Source: Synchiropus splendidus
Lineage: Eukaryota; Chordata; Actinopteri; Syngnathiformes; Callionymidae
Length of the DNA: 64,000 nt
Assembly (NCBI RefSeq): GCF_027744825.2
Contig: NC_071336.1
Span: forward strand, 12,737,501 to 12,801,500
Direction: 5' to 3'
Positions within the stretch are counted from its first letter, which is position 1. Each line of letters begins with the position of its first letter. Of the stretch, positions 23,909-35,098 are shown piece after piece. The notes below the pieces were generated by a model that saw only the letters and a list, made by a program, of their open reading frames with translations, searched no databases and was not told where the DNA came from. A program made the position numbers and the translations under genes.

Positions 23909-25220
23909 GTGAGAAATCTTTCATATTCAGAAAGAGAAGAACAAACTTTTACCCTAAAATGGAAGATGATAAAAAAAATTAAGACGAGACAAGATAACTT
24001 TATTTACCAAATGTAAGAGACAATATTTTATCTGTACACACTACAGAGCTGATTTGTAAAATGTTTGCATATATAAAAAGGAGCAACATTTCTTTGATTT
24101 CTTTTGCATCCCATTTTCTCTCACTGAAAACTTCAGAACCAACTTTTTGGTGGGCACATAGGTAGTAGTGTGGACACTGAAGTCACCCAGGCGGCTGGAC
24201 AGGTCAAAGTTGTTAAATACAGAGCACTACTGCAGAAAAAACTAGGAAGCTCTGCTGGCTGAGGCATGAATCAAAATGAGCATTCTTAATACTTGATCAT
24301 CTTCACCTCCAGGTTTGCATCAATGAGACTATGCTCCAGCAACTCTTCCTTCCCCTTTGCTAGGAACATGATGGTTTTCTGGAACAGATGCTTTGTCACC
24401 CAAAACCACATCAATGTCCACAGTATGTTAATGATCTTCAAACTCCTCCTGCTGCCAGTCCTCCTCTACATTCTCCACCAAGGATGCCAGCAGTGGAGAG
24501 CACAACAGCTGCTCCCTACAACTCTTCTCATGAACTTAAATGGCATCCAGACCTACCACTCCGTCATCCTGCAGCTCTTCAGCACCCTGGAAACCTTGGT
24601 CTACTTCAGCGGCACCATCTCTCACGGTGTTGATCTGTCCTAGAAAGTATGATCTTCAAGTCTGTCACATCATTTGGACAGGACTTCACTAACCTGACGG
24701 TGTGTGTGTGCTGCACTGCATGGCCGTTGTTCATCCTGCCCACTACCTGGCACTGAAACAGAGATCAAGAGCTCGGACCTGCACCAACCTCATAGCATGG
24801 ATGGGAGTTTCCGTCCATGGTATTGTTGTGCTGTGCTGTTTTTTTTTCTTTCGAGCACAGCGCCTTTCAAGCAGGATTCATGGGTCTGCTGACATTGGTG
24901 GTCGCCTATTGCTGCATCGCTGTGCTCTGTGCCCTGAAGAGACCCAGACCTGGAGTAGTAGGAGGAGACCAGGAGAGGCATTCTCAATGAAAGCAGAGAG
25001 CTTTCATCTCAGCCATGATGGCAGCGTTGTTGATCAAATATTCGACACATATTATTTGTTGCTATCTTTTCTATTATACATCATTAAGTGACAGAAGCAA
25101 ATGTGTTGTTTACGTCTCTTACCCGTTGTTTGGGCTGCTCCGAGCTGGAAAACTGCCTTGTCTCCATTCAAACTCTGAATTTTATTATTACATGTTACGG
25201 GTTATCACTTGTGCTCAATA
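23906..25220 (+). pseudogene. Receptor R4 pseudogene
   Basis: All receptor segments are still recognisable, but the frame is broken several times. The best acceptor (cttcacctccag, before 24313) gives a frame that soon hits a stop. The TM1-TM2 frame (24293-24643) ends in TAG just after GVDLS, near ECL1. One extra GT in the gtgtgt run near 24706 shifts TM3 against R6. A T-rich run near 24840 precedes another shift. In the third inner loop the leucine codon TTA of the relatives is TGA (near 24986). The middle of TM7, including most of NLVLPLLYL, is deleted before RAGKLPC (about 25140). It is most similar to R6 and R7. Confidence 0.88.
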
Positions 25221-26400
25221 GTTTACATCTAGATCTAGCTGTATTTCTGCATTTGGAATTAAAAAGTGTAACTAGTTTTCACCATCTGATTTATCAAGCT
25301 TTCACACATTGAGATTGTGTACTGTATTTATCATGTGCTGGAGGCAGAAAGTGAGGAGTTATGTTATTGTCATGAGGACTAAGGAAGCCAACTCCATTGA
25401 AAACATTTTGGTTGCTATTTTTAATGCTCATTCCACTGAACACATTTGTCATTGCACTTATCGCCAAGCGAACAGAGACAACCAAAGTTTTGGTTTACAA
25501 GAGGCTTGACACAGGGGGCAATGTAAACGTGTATGTATTTATTTTTTAGCTTAAATAGATTAAAGAAAGGTTCAGTTCTGAAGGGGAACCGGTCCCCTAT
25601 GCCCTACCCTTTACCATGAAGGAGGGCACTTCAAACTGTATTGTCACATTAAATATTGTGATATTTTTGTGAGTTGACGTTTTTTCACATCCACACCTCA
25701 CTACCCCTTCAATGGTTCACCCCCCAAAAAAATGTTTTTTTATCATGTATGAAGACGTGGGTCCCCACCCACCCAGGAATACAGTATTGATGTGTTGTCT
25801 TTTCTTAGGGACATGTCCCTAAAAATGTTAACAGCTGGATGATGACGAAAAGAAGTGAGCAACTTTTCAGTGAATTGAATACATAGAACAAGATTTTTTG
25901 CTTTTAGAGTTACATTTTCCATCCATCAGCGAAATCTTGTTTGGAGTCCTTCATCACGGATGTTTCAGGCAGGACACCACAGTGTATAATATGCACCTGG
26001 AATTGGTGCTCTCAGAAATGTGAAAGAAAGTTTTTTAGAGATTAATCTCTTCCCTTATGTTACGTCCCTGCGCTAGTATTAAGCAGAACACATTTTTCAT
26101 TTACATTTGAACAGTGGTTTAAAAGCATAGCAGCCATCAAGCATTCAAAGATGCGGATCTTCAATCCCGTTTTTTATTTATTTACTGCTGACTGAAAATG
26201 AAAAGAAAAGCTCTTTAAGAGCTCCACATAAAACCAGGCTGTGCATCAGCACTTGGCTTCATATTTAAGTACAACTGTCGTGTATCCAGTGTGAATCATG
26301 AGGTAAGTGCAGCTTAGTTAGTAATCATATGCTTTCATTTCAAATATTCACTTGTAATCTTGAGTCAAAACATGTCCGATCATATTTGAATGCAAGTATC
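25221..26400. other. Spacer between R4 and R5
   Basis: AT-rich DNA. No gene, RNA or known repeat was recognised. Confidence 0.4.
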
Positions 26401-26407
26401 CTCTTCA

Positions 26408-26551
26408 AGGTTGACAAACATTCAAATGATAAAGCCTAATAAATCCCAACAATCACATTTGCGTACTGAGACAGTCATATACTGGCAGCTGATATTTACC
26501 AGTACCACTTGGCTTGCTGAGGTACCCAGGGGAGAACCACGCAGAAACATG
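26408..26551 (+). promoter_or_regulatory. R5 promoter module and exon 1 ending in ATG
   Basis: CATTCAAAT is at 26419-26427, ATTTGCG at 26457 (38 bp later), a TATA-like CATATA at 26476, and the ATG at 26549-26551 followed by gtgagtaat. Confidence 0.7.
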
Positions 26552-27881
26552 GTGAGTAATCTTTGATATTTCAGAGCAATGGCGTAGGAACTCTTCTCTT
26601 ACAATGAAGATAATAATGTGAGGCACGTTGGCATGTTAGCATGAGGTGTGACTTAGGTGGAGGTGGCTGACTTTCAGTTGCAAACCCTGAAGTTCTACAC
26701 AAAGAGAAGGAAAATACTGAAACTAGCAGTGTGTGTTCCCTGAGGCGACACACTACACAGCAGGACAATGATTATATGTCACAATGTATCAGTCAGTCGT
26801 GAGAAAAGCACAGGTCTAGGAGTTGAAATGTCAGAGGTCATCGATCCGTTTCAAACATGGGTCCAATGGTAGATCGCATAACTTATTGTTCAGGCAAACG
26901 TGCACTTGCATGCTTCGGCACTTTCAGGAGCTTGGCTAATTCCTGTCTCCTACACTTCCTCCCCAGAATTGCTCTAACGTCACCGACATGCACAAGAACA
27001 CTTACCGTTACAACTATTGTAACACCAGGTCCTTTTGGCTTTGGTTTACGTTTGTCCAAAACCACACCAACATCATGTCTGCCTGTCTCATCTATCACCT
27101 CCTCCTGCTGCCAGTTCTCGTCTACATTCTGCACCAGGGATACAAGCAGTGGAAAGCCCAACGCCTGCTTCCAACATCTACGCTCATGAACTTAACTGAC
27201 ATCCAGACCTACTACTCTGTGGTCACGCAGCTCCTCAGCACCGTGGGAATCTTCATCTATGTCTGTGGAAGCGGAGTTCATGATATCAATGTACTTGCAG
27301 TGGGCTACACTCTTTGGTCCATCAAATCGGTTGGACTGGACATCACCAACCTGATCGTGAGTGTGCTCTACTACATGGCTGTCATTCATCCTGTTCACTA
27401 CCTGACACTGAAACGGAGATCCTTCGCGCGGACCTCCACCCACTTCATAGCATGGATAGGAGAAACAGCCTATGGTATATTTCTGGTTTGGAGTGTCTTG
27501 AATTGGTCACCACAAAACATCTTTCTGGTGAGCTTGATGGGAGTGTTTTGCCTGATTGCCACTTTCTGCTGCATCTCCGTGCTCCGTGCTCTGAAGAGAC
27601 CGCGACCCGGAGCAGCTGGAGGAGACCAGGAGAGGGATGCTCAGTTAAAGCGGAGGGCTTTCCAAACTATTACGGCTATAATGGCTGCAATGTTGTTCAA
27701 GTTTTCAGCGACTGCTATCTGTACCTATCTCTTTTATTTTATGTCGTATAGCGATATTGTGAGATGTACTCTTTTCATCTCAACCATGCTGTATGAGATA
27801 CCAGGCACTCTGGTGTTGCCGCTGCTTTACCTGCATCGAGCGGGAAAACTGCCCTGTCTCCACTCGAAGGCCGAATCTTGA
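26549..27881 (+). CDS. Receptor R5: rhodopsin-like 7TM receptor (305 aa, two exons)
   Basis: Coding parts are 26549-26551 and 26967-27881, joined at cctccccag|AAT to give MNCSNVTDMHKN. The NCS and NVT sites make the N-terminus glycosylatable. TM2 opens DIQTYYSVVTQL. TM3 ends YYMAVIHPVHYL, again without the DRY Arg. The third inner loop is KRPRPGAAGGDQERDAQ. The TM7 tail is LVLPLLYLHRAGKLPC. AATAAA at 28016 follows the stop by about 135 bp. Reading from ATG 26988 would lose the glycosylated start, so the spliced start is preferred. Confidence 0.85.
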
Positions 27882-29250
27882 GCAGGCCATATGACATATC
27901 AGGCTAATAGCTCATATCTAAAGGTTGCTTTACCTAGTTTTGCCGAGTCCATTTTATTGGAAGAAATCTCAAAAGTGTAAATTTGATCTGAAGTGTATTT
28001 GTTATGGTTAAACCTAATAAAACACAAATTAATAAAGAAAAATAAGATTGAAAAGTGATGCTTTTTACTTTGTTTTTTAATTTATGTATTTGTGTAGCAT
28101 ATTACCAAGCGCAATATGCAGTGAAAAGGTATATATAATAAGTCATATGCAGTGAAATGCTCGAAATGAGGAAGTGTGTGGTCAGCAAATGAATAAGCTA
28201 AACAGTAACTGGATCCCTAGAGGTGGGAAAGGCCTCTGTGTTTGGAATGAGGGAAAAGGCAAATCTGTTAACTTAACTGTCGACTTTTACAATGAAACAA
28301 AAACCAAGCAATGATGTGGACTCCAAAAAAAACATTTTTCATATTCATATCATTCTAAAACAGTGAAAAGAAATCTTGATCGAGCTTCATTAAAATGGAC
28401 CATGTGACAGTATGTTTACAGCAACTTTAAAGTGTTGGCTGCTGTTACAATGGCATAGTAGCCAATTCTTCTGTGGATCAGAGGTCTGTCAGTTTTCAGG
28501 AGTAAGATAATTCATTTACTTAATTCACTGTAAATACAAATGATACTTTTCTTCAAAGAAAATGGATGTATTCATCCATGACTCCCACTCTTCTCTGAAG
28601 TACCATACACCATCGGATGTGAACATTTGCCTGGTCATTCAGTCTGTGACCCTGATGCAGACAACACGTTTAATTCTGAATTTAACTGTGTCTCAGGAAA
28701 CATCTGCTCCCACTGAAAATCACAGTAAAAATGACTTGACAGTGTCGTGTTTTTAGAGTTCATTGTACTCAATTTAGAGTACAAACAATGGAAACGGAAA
28801 TGTGTACACATATTTTACTCTTTTATACGTTTTCATTAAAAAAATATAGTGACAAACAAATGAACACTGATCACTGCCGCACAATCGCACAATAAGGAGA
28901 TAATTTTACCTTGACTCTATTATTTGAATTAAAAATTCATCCTTGAGTGCTATTTCTGTCTAATGCATAATAATCTAATGCAGCATTAAATAACTGACAA
29001 TGTGAACATCAACTGACATAAAAAGTGAGGAAACAAGATTTTGATCTTTCAAACTCAAATGCTTCAATGTCAATCTTACCACTATAAGCAATATGCTACA
29101 ACACAGAGCTCTGAGTCATTTGCTCCACTTGACATCTGGATGTCTCAAGACATTGCTGGTTTCTGACGGGATAAGTAGAAAAATCTTGCTTTACACAGAT
29201 CACTTTTTATCATCTGGAGAAGTCACGTGCTTTACAGCACCAAGTTTTGC
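27882..29250. other. R5 3' flank
   Basis: Holds the R5 poly(A) signal (28016-28021). The rest is AT-rich and shows no recognisable gene. Confidence 0.4.
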
Positions 29251-29431
29251 AGAGGCTTCATGAAACGGTGTCCACATTGTCAGCGCCCAGCAGGTGGCGC
29301 TTAGTTTTAAAATGATGTGTGGTTTAATTGAAATGGTTGTTCAACTCAAAAGATTTAGGGGCAGAGAGTGCCCTCTAGTGGGCTCTGAAAATGAGGACAC
29401 TGTTTCATGAAGCCTCATCAGCCCATCACTA
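29251..29431. repeat. MITE copy d, both arms preserved
   Basis: The left arm is AGAGGCTTCATGAAACGGTG and the right arm ends GAAGCCTCATCAGCCCATCA followed by CTA. The internal part carries the 'gagtgccctctagtgggct' landmark in inverted orientation relative to copies a, c and e. It lies about 445 bp upstream of the R6 promoter element. Confidence 0.85.
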
Positions 29432-29875
29432 ATTTAAAGGCAATGTCAACAAAAAAAGTGTCATCATCTGTCAAGTGAAAGAACACAGGAGAGAAAAGGC
29501 AGGGAAGGAAATACACTGAACAAAAAGTGACTAAAAAGAGACAAAGACTGAAGTGTGTATACACTTTGCGATGTCAGAAATACAGCACACAATTTTACTG
29601 CATTTCGGTCACGTCTGTAAGGCGAATGGATTACACTCACTTGGGCAGACTTGGAGAGTTTTAGATTAGTTCTGTCTAAATTTTGGCCATGTGATGAAAC
29701 AAAGAACCGGATAAGGAGTAATCAGCTGTTTGGTTAATGCTTCATGGAATTAAGCAAATGCTTTAGGAAAATACGTTGTTGTAATCGTAAGGCAAATGAA
29801 GTTATCATGCACTAAATAAGCTAAACTACTTGTACTGCGCCTCATAAGAATACGCTTGTGGCATGTCCTCTTCAA
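29432..29875. other. R6 distal upstream region
   Basis: The segment 29684-29780 (ggccatgtgatgaaacaaag, then aagcaaatgctttaggaaaa) matches 23494-23600 upstream of R4, with a shorter match at 34722 upstream of R8. Confidence 0.55.
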
Positions 29876-30014
29876 GGTCGATGGGCATTCAAATGATAAA
29901 GCCTGATATCAGCGACCGTTCTATTTGCGTACTGATGCACGCATGTCATATATCAGGAGCAGCAACATCACTCAGAGTGTTGAAGTACCTCGTGGACGAC
30001 CACACAGAAGCATG
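29876..30014 (+). promoter_or_regulatory. R6 promoter module and exon 1 ending in ATG
   Basis: CATTCAAAT is at 29886-29894, ATTTGCG at 29923 (37 bp later), a TATA-like CATATATC at 29947, and the ATG at 30012-30014 followed by gtgggtaat. Confidence 0.7.
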
Positions 30015-31277
30015 GTGGGTAATCTTTGATATTCAGATGACCGGCATATCAACTACGGGTCTGAACACGCAGATCAGGTGAGAAATGTTAGGCAGGCGAG
30101 ACAGAGAACTGACGCCACCAGAGGAATTTCCCCTGCTAAATTCTTACAACTAAAGAACTCAACAAACATCAAGGAGGGAGCTGAAATCATCTCAACCACC
30201 CAAAATGACAATACGAACAGGGGGAGGTTTCTCATGTTTTTGAGATTGTGCTAGAATTGAAGAGGCAAAGATACATGGGTTTTAAACCACATGACATAGC
30301 GCTTGATTTCAAAATGTCACAAAGGAGTTTTATAATTTTGACTCACACTATGTCTTCCTCTTCAGAGCTGCGTAAATTTCATCGTGTTGCCAGAGAACTC
30401 TTCCCTTGAACCCATTGAGATCTCCAGAGTTTTCTGGTGTAGGTGCAGCAGGAACCGAAACCACATCGCCATCATCACCATCGCCTTTATCTTCAGCCTT
30501 GTCCTGTTGCCTGCTCTCCTCTACATTCTCCACCAAGGATGCCAGCAGTGGAGAGCGCAACGCCTGCTTCCTGCAGCGCCACTCATGAACCTAACTGACA
30601 TCCAGACCTACCACTCCATCGTCCTGCAGATCGGCAATACAGTGGGACTCTTCATCTATGTCTGCGGAAGCGTGCTGCAGGAGGTTGACATGATTGTAGG
30701 AGGTTCCACCTTCAGCTCAATAATATCCTTTGGACAGGACTTCTCTAACCTGACGGTGTGTGTGCTGCACTACATGGCCGTTGTTCATCCTGTCCACTAT
30801 CTGGCACTGAAACAGAGCTGGAGTGTACAGAGCTGCGCCCACCTCGTAGCATATGTGGGGCTGCTATCCGGCACTTTTTATTTTGTCTGCCAAATTATTT
30901 TGGAATTGAACAGTAACTTTTTTGTGTGCATGTCGGGTTTGTTTTGTGTGATCGTCAATTTCTGCTGCGTCTCCGTGCTCCGTGCTCTGAAGAGACCCAG
31001 ACCTGGAGCAGCAGGGGGACACCAGGAGAGGGATGCTCAATTCAAGCGGAGGGCTTTCCACACTATCGCCGTTATCATGGCAGCCCTGCTGATGAAATTT
31101 TCAGGAAGTTTTTTATCTTCCGCGTTATTCAGTTTTAGAGTATTCGATATCAATCAAACGTGTGATGCTTACTTGTCCTACTTGTTGCTGGTGTTGCCCA
31201 GCAACTGGGTGTTGCCTCTGCTTTACCTTCATCGTACAGAAAAACTGTCCTGTCTCCAGAAAACTCCTGAGCAGTGA
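30012..31277 (+). CDS. Receptor R6: rhodopsin-like 7TM receptor (304 aa, two exons)
   Basis: Coding parts are 30012-30014 and 30366-31277, joined at tcttcag|AGC to give MSCVNFIVLPENSS. No ATG lies near the start of exon 2 in this frame, so the spliced start in exon 1 is needed. Seven membrane segments lie roughly at residues 35-57, 85-107, 118-143, 160-182, 187-208, 240-262 and 272-292. TM3 ends LHYMAVVHPVHYL. The third inner loop is KRPRPGAAGGHQERDAQ. TM7 is LPSNWVLPLLYLHRTEKL. Poly(A) candidates are ATTAAA at 31310 and AATAAA at 31525. Confidence 0.87.
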
Positions 31278-31792
31278 AATTCATTCCACAGTTGTGAATA
31301 TAAACTGTCATTAAAGCATTACTCTTTTACTTTTCATTGACACACAAAGGAATAACAGCAATCAATGGCAAACCAGTGACCTCTCTGGAAATGGAACCCG
31401 ACAGCAGAATTGGGTTATAGCTCATTCTGTAGTTGCACTTCAATTGTGAATTATTATTTAAAAACACTATTCAGTTGGTCGATCAAGTGCCCTGTGCCCC
31501 AGAATGGGCGCCCAATCCATCTGAAATAAAGAACTAAGGCCAATGTGTTGTTTGAGACAAAATGTTTTTGTCTTGTATTTATCTATGACACTAGTTGAAG
31601 AAGTGTTCTTACTTTTTGTGGAACACATCTAGTGGGGTATCACAATAAGAGTTAGAATGTGTAAAATTCACAACAGGATGCCTGACTACTGCATCAGCCA
31701 CATTACGAAAAGTGACAGTTATGGAGGGGTTATTACAATGTAGCAACGAAAATAAGGAGGGTTACGAAAAGTCATGACAATGACTCTTAAAG
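31278..31792. other. R6 3' flank
   Basis: Contains the R6 poly(A) signals at 31310 and 31525. Nothing else was recognised. Confidence 0.45.
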
Positions 31793-32010
31793 GTTGAATG
31801 GCATTCAAATGGTGGAGTCTCACATTCCCGACAACCATATTTGCCTACCGGAAACACATTCATACAGGGGTTGGACAAAATAATGGAAACACCTTAAAGC
31901 TTTAAGGTGCTTCCATTATTTTGTCCAACCCCTGTACATCGCATGCTAACAATATTCCAACATCTCTCAGTTTGCAGATGCTCCAGGTGAATGACCACAG
32001 TGAAACCATG
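31793..32010 (+). promoter_or_regulatory. R7 promoter module, interrupted by a MITE
   Basis: CATTCAAAT is at 31802-31810 and ATTTGCC at 31839 (37 bp later). The ATG is at 32008-32010, followed by gtgggtaac. The distance from the first box to the ATG is 206 bp. It is 132 bp once the 74-bp palindrome at 31863-31936 is subtracted, which matches the sibling genes. Confidence 0.7.
31863..31936. mobile_element. 74-bp mariner-like palindromic MITE
   Basis: A near-perfect palindrome starts TACAGGGGTTGGACAAAATA, turns at ttaaagctttaa, and ends in the complementary ATTTTGTCCAACCCCTGTA. Flanking TA on both sides fits Tc1/mariner TA target use. It has no coding capacity. Confidence 0.85.
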
Positions 32011-33097
32011 GTGGGTAACGTATAATGCACATTACAACTACCTTATTTGTGATGCAGCAGACACACTCTGCAGATGTTTTTTTTTTGTCAAAGATTAAGA
32101 GCTTGATGTGCAGAAGTGATTCTCATTTATGTGTACAAACCTTTTTAAAGAATTATCTGGAGCTGCTATCCTGAAATGTTGCTGTTAAAAAGTTGATATC
32201 TGAAACATCTTTTTCCAGGACCCCACATACTGCATTAACTTCAGCACCGGTGGTTGTATTAGTGTTTTATGGACTGCATGCATGGAGACCAAAAACCACA
32301 CCATCATCATCACGGCCTCCGTTTTCTTCCACGTCTGTCTGTTGCCCGTTCTCCTGTACATCCTCCACCAAGGATACCAGCAGTGGCGGGCACAACACTT
32401 GCTTCCAGCCCAGCTCATGAACTTGATCGACATCCAGACCTACCACTCCGTCATCATGCAGCTCTGCGGCACCCTGGGAATCTTAATCTACTTCAGCGGA
32501 AGCCTGCTTCATGATGTCATAGTGGTGCTCGGAGGCTTGTCCGCCTGGATAGTCACAGGTTTAGGTCTGAGCTTCGCTAACCTGATGGTGTGTGTGCTGC
32601 ACTACATGGCCGTTGTTCATCCCGTTCACTACCTGGCACTGAAACAGAGATCAAGAGCTCGGACCTGCACCAACCTCATAGCATGGGTTGGCACCATCCT
32701 CAGCAATGTAATTGGCACCATAAATATTTTGTTTTTTCCACATGACAACACCTTCCAAATGTGCATTATTGGTTTGTTTTGCTTCATTGTCAGCTTCTGC
32801 AGCATTTCAGTGCTGCGTGCTCTGAGGAGACCCAGACCCGGTGAAGCAGGAGGAGACCAGGAGCGAGATTCCCAATTAAAGCAGAGAGCTTTTCTATTCA
32901 TTATGTTCATAATGGGAGTACTATTAGTTGAATTGATGGGGAAACTGATTAGTACTATCATTTTTTCAAATATACATTCAAGTGAGGGTGAGAAATGCAG
33001 TGCATTCCTGTCTTCTGCATTGTTCATGTTGCCGGGCAACCTTGTGCTGCCCCTGCTTTACCTGTACAGGGCGGGAAAACTGCCATGTCTCAACTGA
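32008..33097 (+). CDS. Receptor R7: rhodopsin-like 7TM receptor (293 aa, two exons)
   Basis: Coding parts are 32008-32010 and 32219-33097, joined at tttttccag|GAC to give MDPTYCINFSTGGC. The internal ATG at 32282 would give a shorter 271-residue protein lacking this N-terminus. TM2 opens DIQTYHSVIMQL. TM3 ends LHYMAVVHPVHYLALKQRSR, with a second inner loop like that of pseudogene R4. The third inner loop is RRPRPGEAGGDQERDSQ. TM7 is LPGNLVLPLLYLYRAGKLPC. Its promoter carries a MITE insertion, so expression may differ from that of its siblings. Confidence 0.85.
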
Positions 33098-33170
33098 AAG
33101 TCCCGAGCAGAAGGTCGAGGAAGAAAAGAACTGTGAAAAGTAACTTGAATGTACTTCAGTTAGCACTACA
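33098..33170. other. R7 immediate 3' flank
   Basis: Short stretch between the R7 stop codon and MITE copy e; no separate feature was seen. Confidence 0.4.
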
Positions 33171-33343
33171 GGTGAGCCAATGAGGCTTCATGAGCCAGTG
33201 TTCTCATTTTGAGAGCCACTATCATCTATGAAATATTTGCATCTTTGGACCAATTCAATGAAATCTGACATAATTTTGAAACCAAGGGCGCCACCTGCTG
33301 AGCTCTGAAAATGAGGACATTGTTTCACGAAGCCCATCACTAG
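33171..33343. repeat. MITE copy e, just downstream of R7
   Basis: The left arm is GTGAGCCAATGAGGCTTCAT and the right arm ends TTTCACGAAGCCCATCACTA. The internal landmark 'gggcgccacctgctgagct' matches copies a, c and f. It starts about 70 bp after the R7 stop codon. Confidence 0.8.
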
Positions 33344-34943
33344 TTGACATCAGTAGCAACTGGTGAGTTACTTGTTTCTTACTCACTCTTAACAAATGAA
33401 TGTTTTTCTGCACTGCAGATCAGGTAGTTCTGTTGGCTCTATCATGTACCGGCAATCATATCCACCTGCAGTTAGAATCTGGTCTCATTTGAGAAAGGGT
33501 CATGTGTTCTGGCCTGGTTGAGAAACGCATCATTCACTTATGGGTTTAGTTCAGGAGAGCGCTTTCGAAAGCAAATATGTGGCACAATGATGATGGGTGT
33601 GATTTGTTCTAAAGCAATGTGACAAATCCGACTGGCCTTATATTATAATGTTTATGAAGTGTGTGGGTGTGGTTCGGGGCTTTGAGGCGGTCCCCTTCTA
33701 CATGTACAGATTGATTTATTTTTCTGTTTGAAGGCTGAATTGGATCTTCTTTGTATTTTTGTAATAAACCTGCCCCCTCACATGCGCAGACTCCTAATCG
33801 TTTGTTCCCATGACATTTCACTGACACACAACTAACACACACTTTCACACAAGACCAGCCTTTCTGTGCCACAGAGGCGCCGTTGCTTTGTGCCTCTTGT
33901 CATTATGAAGGGAATTCTTATGAACTAATTTGGCCTTTAGTCATTGGACCTTGCAGACAATACGTTTATTTTAGTGCCATCCATTGTCATTGACATCTTC
34001 CATATGCAATGTGCCTCTTAGTTTACAGTTAGTTTACAGAGAGTAGCGATGCACTGATACCATTATTTTCCAAAACAAGTTGCGTACGAGTTTTTGCATT
34101 TGAGTACTCACTGATAAAGAGTACTTAGGGCATTACACATAAAATTACTTTTTAAAATTACCCCCCCATATTTATTGCTATTTGAACAACATTCCTCAGT
34201 ATGTATTTTCTTGTGTATGGGTGACGGTCACAAGATTCACTGTAGTTCATACACAACTTTTACAAAATTGTCATAAGCTGACATTCAAAGAGTGTGCTTT
34301 GCTGTCAAGTAGTTACAGTACTGTGGTGTCATTCTATGAGCACGAGTACTCACAGTTTCAGACTGATACCCAACATTGGTACCTTCCACCCAGAAGAAAT
34401 TATGCTATGTTAGTCATCGTTGAACACGTTTACACATTTGTAATTCCCTGGATATTCAGATAAACGTATTGGACATAATTTGCTCCTCTAGAATGCAAAT
34501 CTTTAAGTCAACTTTGTTCTGTAGTTCACCGATCTTTAGGTCACAGTCCACTCTGAACAGCCTGCCAGTTCTGCTACTCGCTGGGGTGCCATTCAAATGA
34601 CGGGCAACAAGTTGGCCGTAACTTGTTGATCAAACAAGAAATGTTGTTTCAATTGTAATGCAAATGTCACATTTGAAAGTGAAACATTTCACAACTTTAA
34701 GTAACTAATAATTGAATATTTATGCAAATGCTAGGGAAATGCGCTGAGTAAATAAATCATACTCAACAAAACTAGGAGAAGCAGTATGGTATACAAGATT
34801 TGACAAAAGGAATTTGAACTACGTATTTTGTGCGATGCCACAGTTCATATTGTCAGTGTGTTTCAATGTAAAACCATGAGTCTTCAGTATCTTTTCTCAT
34901 CAGTTTTCTGGACCTTTCCCCCATGGACAAGTTTTCCCTCTTT
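33344..34943. other. Spacer between R7 and R8 with octamer-like sites
   Basis: No gene was seen. Two perfect octamers ATGCAAAT lie at 34658 and 34722, and a lone CATTCAAAT at 34590. The sequence after 34722 resembles the distal upstream regions of R4 and R6. Confidence 0.5.
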
Positions 34944-35098
34944 AGGGCTGAATGACATTCAAATAACTAAGCCTGATGTCCCCGTTGAATATATTTGCCT
35001 GCTGGAAAGACTGTGGAAACAGAAGTATCAGAAGTAGAAATTTATCGTCCTCATTCAGACAGCGGAGGCACCAGGCGGATGACCACAGCAAGACCATG
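34944..35098 (+). promoter_or_regulatory. R8 promoter module and exon 1 ending in ATG
   Basis: CATTCAAAT is at 34956-34964, ATTTGCC at 34993 (37 bp later), and the ATG at 35096-35098 followed by gtgggtaaa. The flanking GGCTGAATGACATTCAAAT is identical to that of R3. Confidence 0.7.

Noticed and set aside
31863..31936. The palindrome as a transcription terminator or regulatory hairpin
   Set aside because: Its TA flanks and terminal CAGGGGTTGGACAAAATAAT fit a mariner-type MITE, and removing it restores the promoter spacing of the sibling genes.
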